The position numbers were made by a program, and so were the translations under genes. Positions 57,451-64,000 of a DNA stretch of 64,000 nt are shown here, in pieces. The DNA lies in assembly GCA_037043455.1 (NCBI GenBank), contig JAWPHD010011491.1, forward strand, positions 1 to 64,000, read 5' to 3'. Source of the stretch: Cyrtodaria siliqua. Its lineage: Eukaryota; Mollusca; Bivalvia; Adapedonta; Hiatellidae. Under the pieces are notes generated by a model. It was not told where the DNA came from and searched no databases. It was given only the letters and a program-made list of their open reading frames with translations. Each line of letters opens with the position of its first letter. The first letter of the stretch is position 1.

Positions 57451-57844
57451 CTTTGCTGATTTTAATGCTTGATAGATACTTCAAAAATTGTCGTATATCC
57501 CTTTAAAGCATCATTTATGTACACGACACCTGAATGTTGATTATCTGAGTGTTTGCTGCATGTAGTTGTTAGTTTTAATGAGGAACTTTGGACTAATAGC
57601 TATACTCGAGAGCTTTTAAAAGGTATTTGCTTTTCTGTCTTAAAAGCAAAATTGACTGAATTAGGTCTTATGATTTTACATTTATCTGCATGCTCCTGCG
57701 AAGTATGTAACTTGTTGCTTATTGAAACAATTGTATTTGCTATAAATATCTAATATTCCTAACTGGTGCTTCACATGCACACAACACCTAAATATTTAAA
57801 TAATAAAATGAAATAATGAAGCATTTCGGGAAACTGTTCCAGGT

Positions 57845-57967
57845 CTACATGGGTAGGAGATGATCGTCCAGCCGTTCTTCTGTTTCCATTAGCTGATCAT
57901 CCCCCACACCCTTGTATGTCTTGGGCTGTTTGGATCTGCGCGACCGAAACACTAGATCACAGCCGTC
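57845..57967 (-). CDS. M6PR: M6PR terminal exon: cytoplasmic tail
   Basis: 123 nt, acceptor TATTGCAG. It encodes DGCDLVFRSRRSKQPKTYKG, then VGDDQLMETEERLDDHLLPM and TAG (57847-57845). The acidic-cluster dileucine signal is conserved. Of the two tail cysteines palmitoylated in mammals the first is kept (CDL) and the second is Phe. Confidence 0.95.
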   Translation of the reverse strand, partial: DGCDLVFRSRRSKQPKTYKGVGDDQLMETEERLDDHLLPM

Positions 57968-60900
57968 CTGCAATAAAATGGAATTGAGTTTTACGGCCCA
58001 CCAACACAAGAAAGGTTATATGGTGCCAAACATTGATGAACATGCCAGTCTCATCCTCCATGTACATCTAGATAAAATATGGAGAATGGGCCTAGACCCT
58101 TCTAACCTGCAGAACTGCAGAGTTGCTGCAAATTATATTGTTGACACTACATTTACGATGGAGCCACGTTTCCACATTTGCATATGCGGTGTCATGAAGG
58201 GGTGGACAATAGACAGTATGGACTCCTCAAGCAAATCCAATTAATTCAAATGCCTACTTCATATCTATACTCAGTTGCAAAAGAAAGTTCCATTTATAAC
58301 TGATACACGCACATTGTTCAGGTTTAATACAGGCTTAACTGTATTGTTATTTTGAATTTTACCTCAGTACATCAGTTGCTTAATGGTCGCTAGTTTTGTT
58401 TAATAGCAAATCATAAGCAGAGTTGTTATACAGGATATGCAACCTTTGAACATCTGGTTAAGACAGAAAGTTCCAAATTGCTGCATGACTGTTTTAACTG
58501 GACCTCTGCAGAGCTAAGAGCCTTGATTGCGACCAAAACAGTTTATACCTCGGTTTCAATTTCCTTTCTGACAATCATGAATGATTCTTATAATTCAAGA
58601 TTAATAACTGTAACCTACTGAATTCAGCTGTTTTATAGGAATACATAGTGGTTGTTAATGTGTACCGAATTTAAAGACAGTTGATTAACTAATGGTAGAA
58701 ACTGAGCTCAGTGCAAACATTATGGACTAACAAATAGATACAAACATGTGGCTGACAGTCAAGTCGCCCTTGTATCCTTTTCGCTAAAGGGGTTAGACAA
58801 AATGAATTATAAAAAGTATATAATTTACAGCAACCTGTGACCATTTCATGTTGTAATACATACTGCTTGCAAGGTGCTGAAGTCCTCCACTAACTTAAAG
58901 GGGTTGATGCACTATTTCCAAACACAGTTTATGTTAAAGGGCTCTGAAAAACTTGAAAAAAGCTGGAAGAATGATCAAAATGCCATGAAAAATAAAGGAG
59001 ATATGACCTATTGAAAATGTGCAAAGAACATAAATGGAGGCGGCAATCTTTGAACGATGACGTCATCGCGCCGTTTTACCATATATGGCATATTGACAAA
59101 ATGTATTTTAAAGCAAAGAGAACCACTGCAAATTGATTAAAAATAAATATAAAGATGTAAAATGTATACATTTTAGTATTATTTTTCATTTGCAGTGATT
59201 TTCTTTGCTTTAAAATACATTTTATCGATATGCCATATATGGTAAAACGGCGCGATGACGTCATCGTTCAAAGATGGCCGCCTCCATTCATGTTCTTTTC
59301 AAATGTTCAATAGGTCATATCTCCTTTATTTTTCATGGCATTTTGATCATTCTTTCAGCTTTTTTTCAAGTTTTTCAGAGCCCTTTAAGATAAACTGTGT
59401 TTGAAAATAGTGCATCAACCCCTTTAAATAGCTTCTTTATTTGTTCATATTTTAAGTCGAAACTAGTTTTGGGGAAGAAACATGTGTGATGCAATAAACT
59501 CTTCCGAGTACCCTTCTCTTATTCACAATATGGGTACTAGTCATGAGCAAAGCACTGGGACTTGGCTTTGTACACTTACATTCATACTGGAAACCAGTTT
59601 TGTCTGTGAAAAGCATACATCTCAACATCTTGTTTTAGTTACAAAAACATCGCGTTTTCGAAGTGAAAACATATTTGCATAGGAGATTTAACAAACTTAG
59701 TTGAAAAATTATAATAAAGTGTCGTTTTTTTTATGTTTTGTTACTAAGTTGACGATTATGTCTATTTGTTTTTGTCAAAAGTAGGTAATCTACGGGACTA
59801 CTCAGCTTGGAAGTCTAGGGATCACCAGAATTTGTCTCGGACTACCCTTAGTGTCGAACCCTGGTAATACATACTGCTTGTAAGTTGCCGAAGTCCTCCC
59901 AGAATTTCTGGTTGGGAAATTGCTCCAGCCCCTTGGCCCCTAACACAAATCTGTTGTACAAACACCCGGCGATCAAGTACACACCTAATACGCTGACAAA
60001 TCTACAAAACAAAAGTAATCTGTGAAATCACGCTACCAAATCAATACCATCCAAAAATGCAAATCTTTTTTCTCTTTATTAAAATATACCAACCGTAAAA
60101 TTTACATGTTAAATGCTAAGTTCGAAACAGTACATGTATATCTGAAAATATACATTTTAATGAAAGTTTTAAAAAAAAAACAACTAAATAGCGAAAATCA
60201 TGCTCTTCCCCAACCCCCGCCCTTCCCATCCCCCACACAACACCACCCCACAAAACAAAAGGAAAGTGCCTTAAATATTCCTCAAATTCAATACTCACAC
60301 TATAAGTAAGACGGATCCCACACTGAGTCCAAATGTTACCAATGGTTGCTTGGGGCAGACGGCAGCTGTGCTGATCTCAAACAGGTAGTAGCATGAGTCC
60401 GTCTTGTTGTTCTGCTCCTCTAGTACGATTGCCACCTCCTGTCAACATGTCTTAATTATTATCAACAACAACAAAACATGTTTAAACCACATGGCGTCTC
60501 CGTGGCCGAGTGGTTAATGACGTTGTATTGTAAACCCTCTCGTCTCTCACCACTGCATGTTTGAATCCCACTGGGAGGTCGACTTGTAAGTGAGGAAGTG
60601 TCAATTCTTACAGATGGCGGGAGGTGTACAGTACTGCTTCTACCCAGGATAAGTGGGTGGTCTGCCTCCACCATAAAAGAAATCGACAGTCATATATAAC
60701 CTTACATGTGTTGAAAGTGACTTAAAACACCATACAAACAAACAAAACAAAATCTTTTAACCACAGGCTTTCATTACAATAGAATAGCAAAGGATAGAAA
60801 GAAGAAAATATAGTGCTATAATACATGTATATCGTAAAAGGACATCATTACGTGGTTCCGAGAATTAACTTTCATACCCCATAAAACCCCTTCTCCAAGA

Positions 60901-62904
60901 AGTGAAAACGGGGTTGGCTGGAGTATGAAATAAAACCTTAATTTCGGCTTAAACATTTTGCATATTGTAAAATGAAAAAATTTAATAGGTAATTTTAAAC
61001 AGGTTAATGCATTTTTTCATTAATAATGTTTTCAAACGTGTTTTCTTGCTAAAATATCCATTATAAAATTCTGCAAATAAGCTATGGAATTCAGGCGGGA
61101 CCACGTAACATACTATAACACCATCATTCTATTCTTCTCTCTACATGTATCCTTTCAATTTACTATTGTAATTAAACATGTTTTTAACAGTTTAATTTCT
61201 TTTCATACATAAATCCAATTTTATATAAAGGAACAAGTTTTACATATTATGTTGAAACAGCCATCTGGAGATATTTTTAGTAAAAAAAATCACATTAAGA
61301 GTTCCTACCCAAGATTCCACTATATGATGTTTATTTGCTTGAATGCATGTTGTTTGAAAGAAACTGAGACATTATGGAACGGTTTATGGAACGGTTTACT
61401 GAATTTGATGTAATACAGCAGTTACTGGTACATGAGGTCACGTTGAGATGTCCTACCCCAGATATAAGGGCTATTCCATTAAACATACCCAGGACAGGAG
61501 GGAACATCTATGGGTGGACCATATTTTCTGAAATTTAGTTCTTTAAACTCAATTTTGCACCTAATAGTGTGTGTTCAATTTCGTAACTGCCTTCCTGGGG
61601 TTCCAGTTATGTCAGTCTTCGAATAAACCCACTAGCCCAAGCCCGATTTTTTTTAAATTTATGTAGTCAGGCTAAAGGAAAATGTACGGGTTTTCATTGA
61701 GTATATAAGAATTCGGTCTAGTGACACAATTTTTTTAATTCAAAGACTGTTTAAATGGAATAGCCCTAACTACTACTTTTGGTTGCCCCAATGAATATAC
61801 CGTAGTCTCTTGGAAAAAAAATAATGTTGAGTTAAAAATAGAACATTAAAGTACGAAAAATCTTAAGTTACTTGCGGTCAATAGTTCACATCCACAACTT
61901 CTATATCAAGTTAAGATTTTCTATCCAAGATACCACTATGACCTATTTCAGTGTGTTTTCTATACTTTGGGAACATAACCCATACCGTCACAATTAGGAA
62001 TTTTAGCGCAATTTTTCGTAAAATTGGGAAAATATACGGGAAAACATTCATTTTGTAATGGTATCAAGTTTAATACTGTTTACAGGACACCAAGGTCAAC
62101 AGAGGCATTTAAAAGTGTTTTGTACACAATACTTGTCACTCCCTTTTTTTTTTAAAATGTTTTCTTTCAATGTTTTCTTTCAATTTGGAACTTTTTGTTT
62201 CAAAATTGGAAAAACAGATACCGGTATGTTTTGGAATTGGAAATATGACCCAATAATGGCTATAAAAACAGCCAACATATTTTTTGTAATTGTGCAGCCT
62301 TTGTGATTCCCATGCAAGAATAGGGACCCTGCTGACTCTGGTGCTTTATGACCTGGCAGTGAGCTTGGCAGAGGGGTCGAATTCTGCCGAATTAATATAA
62401 AAAAATAATTCTCTAAAATGTGCCAATAGGACATGTAGGACTATGAAACGCTTTTAGATGCCTCTGTTGACCTGGTATTAAAGACACAATTATGAAATGA
62501 ATGTTTGCTATTGTACTCATCTCGGTGAATCATTGAGTACGTTGGCAGAGGGACTATAATCCTTAGAACTACACACACAAACGCACTGAATGTTTTACTG
62601 CCTTTTTCCCCGCCCCCACAAAATTCCCAATTGTTAAGCTATGGGTTATGTTCCCAAAATATAGAAAAAAACACACTGATCTCTTAATACAGTTGACCTT
62701 TCAAGCAGATTTGGCTGTGCCATTTTCTTCAGATAACTTCAGTTATAAAGGTCAATAAGATTCCAAGCTGACTTACGTCCGGGGCTGTCATATCACAGAT
62801 AAACATGATTCTTGCACGACGATTTTCAGGAGTCTTTCTGTCAGGTCCCATACAATGTGAGCCATATTTATCTCCCCCATTGTACTCAAGCATTACCCAC
62901 TCCG
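57845..62904 (-). CDS. M6PR: Cation-dependent mannose-6-phosphate receptor, C-terminal exons
   Basis: Type I membrane receptor that carries mannose-6-phosphate-tagged lysosomal enzymes from the trans-Golgi to endosomes. Exons 62904-62777, 60438-60299, 60001-59875 and 57967-57845 join in phase into about 171 residues ending in TAG. Seen in order: the ligand-binding region EWVMLEYNGGDKYGSHC, RRARIMFIC and CYYLFEISTAAVC (equivalents of bovine Arg111, Glu133, Tyr143 and Cys106/119/141/153 are present); a membrane span around LSVGSVLLI plus VFVSVLGVYLIAG; and a tail with the diaromatic KFWED, the tyrosine TYKGV, and the acidic dileucine end DDHLLPM. The upstream exons with the signal peptide and first disulfide lie beyond the right edge. 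Neither end of the transcript was placed. Confidence 0.95.
57979..58202. repeat. Dispersed repeat (TGAATTG family), copy 3
   Basis: GAATTGAGTTTTACGGCCCA, AAGAAAGGTTATATGGTGCC and GAATGGGCCTAGACCCTTC. In the last intron of M6PR, 12 bp from the acceptor side of the terminal exon. Confidence 0.75.
58853..58888 (-). pseudogene. Fragment of M6PR exon end with its donor site
   Basis: Matches 59864-59899 at 33 of 36 positions: 11 bp of intron start (identical, including GTATGT) and 25 bp of exon 3'-end, reading EDFSTLQA instead of EDFGNLQA. It is cut off by unrelated sequence just before the palindromic element at 58895. Confidence 0.7.
58895..59427. mobile_element. Palindromic TTAA element, 533 bp
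   Basis: TTAAAGGGGTTGATGCACTA... and its inverse ...TAGTGCATCAACCCCTTTAA. Arms of about 245 bp are nearly identical, with a short AT-rich centre near 59160. TTAA at both borders fits a TTAA-targeting fold-back MITE. Each arm carries GATGACGTCATCG, a perfect CRE. Confidence 0.9.
59775..59863. mobile_element. hAT-type element end
   Basis: AGTCTAGGGATCACCAG..., GGACTACCC and the terminus TTAGTGTCGAACCCTG (59863). Same family as 8630 and 16403. The opposite end was not found, so this is a truncated copy. Its terminus lies at position +12 of the M6PR intron that begins at 59874. Confidence 0.65.
59875..60001 (-). CDS. M6PR: M6PR exon: membrane span and proximal tail
   Basis: 127 nt, acceptor TTTGTAG, donor GTATGT. 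It encodes FVSVLGVYLIAGCLYNRF, then VLGAKGLEQFPNQKFWEDF and GNLQA. The FW pair of the diaromatic retrieval signal is kept. A hAT-type element ends only 11 nt into the following intron. Confidence 0.94.
60299..60438 (-). CDS. M6PR: M6PR exon: end of lumenal domain and start of membrane span
   Basis: 140 nt, acceptor TTGACAG, donor GTGAGT. It encodes EVAIVLEEQNNKTDSC, YYLFEISTAAVC and the start of the membrane span (PLVTFGLSVGSVLLI). The two cysteines 12 residues apart match the pair bracketing this segment in the mammalian receptor. Confidence 0.94.
60493..60752 (+). mobile_element. tRNA(Ser/Leu)-like SINE
   Basis: Head GGCGTCTCCGTGGCCGAGTGG with A box TGGCCGAGTGG (60503-60513), B box GTTTGAATCCC (60559-60569), body with CTGCTTCTACCCAGGATAAG, and tail CTTAAAACACCATACAAACAAAC. 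Lies in an M6PR intron. Confidence 0.8.
61468..61768. mobile_element. MITE, GGGCTATTCCATTAAA family, copy 3
   Basis: AAGGGCTATTCCATTAAACA at the left and TTTAAATGGAATAGCCCT at the right are inverses. About 300 bp, longer than copy 2 because of an inserted AT-rich segment near 61620-61740. Confidence 0.65.
61925..62700. repeat. Long interrupted fold-back
   Basis: Pairs seen: 61955-61982 TTTCTATACTTTGGGAACATAACCC with 62638-62668; 62088-62118 CAAGGTCAACAGAGGCATTTAAAAG with 62447-62477. The centre is near 62300. Probably a fold-back element with inner insertions, in an M6PR intron. Confidence 0.65.
62777..62904 (-). CDS. M6PR: M6PR exon: ligand-binding region
   Basis: 128 nt, acceptor GTTACAG, donor GTAAGT, entering with a split codon from an upstream exon outside the window. 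It encodes EWVMLEYNGGDKYGSHC, a loop longer than in mammals (MGPDRKTPEN), then RRARIMFICDMTAPD. Confidence 0.93.
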
Positions 62905-63530
62905 CTGTAACACAAGCAATAATTTGTTTTTCTTAAGAACATCATAAACTTATTTTTTTATTAAAGGGACGCATGGCAATCTTCAGGATATATATATTTA
63001 TTTTATGATATGCAATGAAATACTGTATGTTATCAGTGAAATAAAAGTGTTATTCCATACTGTGGAATATATAGTTTTATTTCACAGTAGCTGCCGGGAC
63101 TACATTTTTAATGTACAACTAACACAGATGCGCAGTAAAACAACTCACAAGATATTCCTACACAAATGTAAACATGCCTAGAGAAAAACACTGCGAATTG
63201 TACATTCTATTCAAACAATGATTGAAATGGATTTCAAAAGTTAAAAGGAAATGATTGCCAATACAAATATATTAAACAGATTGTTCTATTTTGGTATAAA
63301 TAAAATATCTTTGGACCTATTTTGTAGTCTGGCAAAAAATGTGCAAAGTGGCTTAGTTATTGAAATTGCCTCCCTTTTTCCCTAGTTTCCCTACAAAATT
63401 GTTTGTAAAATCATAAAATAAAAAGAAAATTTGTTGGTAATAACATATTTTATTTCATCTCGAAGTCAGAAAATTTCTCGATGAAATGAAACATGATGTT
63501 CACTCCAAAACAACAAATATCTTCTATATA

Positions 63531-63560
63531 TATACTTAAGGAAAAAAGAAATGCAACTTT
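63531..63560 (+). mobile_element. Mariner-like terminal repeat, left end only
   Basis: TATACTTAAGGAAAAAAGAAATGCAAC resembles the end TACACTCAAGTGATATGAAA ACGCAAC at 40046. No partner end is in the window. Confidence 0.35.
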
Positions 63561-63879
63561 ATTAAGGTCAGTATGTATGAAGTGTTATTTGTTCAAAATA
63601 ATCTTCAGTTAATGTACCAGTGATTGAAAACTGCCACCGATACCTCCACCACCTTTTGAAAGTATTCTTAAGTAAAGCATGAAATACAAAATTTAACAGA
63701 TGCACGTGTCGTGGCATATTGTACTCGGGAACAAATGCCACTTTCTGTAATAATTTTGTCGCACGACATCATTTATCAAGAATCCAGCATTTTTTGTCAA
63801 ATTTAGTAAGTTTTTCTTTATGCCACGTTTACATAAAGAGTTGCGTAAAGATGCCGTCAGATAGCTGTTGAACTGAGTT

Positions 63880-64000
63880 TCGCAGTGTATGGTGTCTGTC
63901 TATCTTTGCGTGCATAACTGCACTCAAACGCTCGGCCAATCCCGTCATTCCTCGGGATCCCGCCTCGTGTGTATCACGACGCTTCGGTTTGTTCGAGATC
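63880..64000 (-). repeat. Dispersed repeat shared with 30740-30790
   Basis: The reverse complement of 63925-63965 (CGGGATTGGCCGAGCG type, preceded by GATCCCGAGGAATGA) matches GCATCCCGAAGAAAGACGGGATTGGCCGAGCG at 30748-30780. It runs off the right edge. Confidence 0.5.

Noticed and set aside
60493..60570. A true tRNA-Ser/Leu gene
   Set aside because: A and B boxes are present, but the variable region and acceptor stem do not fold, and a SINE body and tail follow.
62905..64000. Upstream M6PR exon with signal peptide
   Set aside because: No reading frame with the expected N-terminal lumenal motifs or a fitting donor was found; it probably lies outside.

Overview
The window is AT-rich animal nuclear DNA. 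Its introns are long, the splice sites are canonical GT-AG, and repeats dominate. Protein similarity (three metazoan housekeeping or ciliary-type genes) together with the style of the repeats (tRNA-derived SINEs, hAT/Harbinger/TTAA MITEs, Helentron- or pearl-like elements built of 150-330 bp tandem units) suggests a marine bivalve mollusc; that assignment is inference. Nothing prokaryotic was seen.

Three real genes can be assembled exon by exon with matching splice phases. (1) 3980-13752, minus strand: the first six coding exons (241 aa) of the purine-synthesis enzyme GART, covering the N-terminal GARS part of the protein. The rest lies off the left edge, and a non-coding 5' exon must lie upstream of 13752. 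(2) 35790-42734, plus strand: a complete five-exon, 223-aa centrin-like EF-hand protein with a lysine-rich N-terminus, preceded by a CCAAT box, a CRE and a 6-codon uORF. (3) 57845-62904, minus strand: the last four coding exons of the cation-dependent mannose-6-phosphate receptor (M6PR), including the ligand-binding region, the membrane span and a tail with conserved sorting signals. Its 5' part is off the right edge.

Almost everything else is mobile or tandem DNA. 1-13.7 kb (GART introns and 3' side): a 2.3-kb hairpin-ended tandem-repeat element (1212-3555), a Harbinger-type MITE, and a nested pair of hAT-type elements with 5-bp target duplications (8630-10693 containing 9037-9829). 13.8-28 kb (region upstream of the GART start codon): a 411-bp unit with a second near-identical copy at 33.3 kb, a 914-bp hAT-type element, a 1.1-kb minisatellite surrounded by a dispersed 14-bp motif, and a 4.56-kb TIR element inserted in a tandem array and carrying a P2X7-like first exon and a broken THAP gene. 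28-35 kb: palindromic GATATC arrays split by SINE and LINE insertions, including a broken restriction-endonuclease-type LINE. 36-42 kb (introns of the centrin-like gene): SINEs, a 1.8-kb hairpin-ended element and several MITEs. 43-57 kb (intergenic): two more hairpin-ended elements and many short dispersed repeats. 57-64 kb (M6PR introns): SINEs, a 533-bp palindromic TTAA element and a long fold-back.

The three genes show no sign of acting together; they are neighbours only. The best candidates for something undescribed are the family of hairpin-ended elements that share termini but carry unrelated tandem cores (1212, 37011, 45283, 46845), the 4.56-kb composite element, and the 14-bp motif field at 16.0-20.2 kb.
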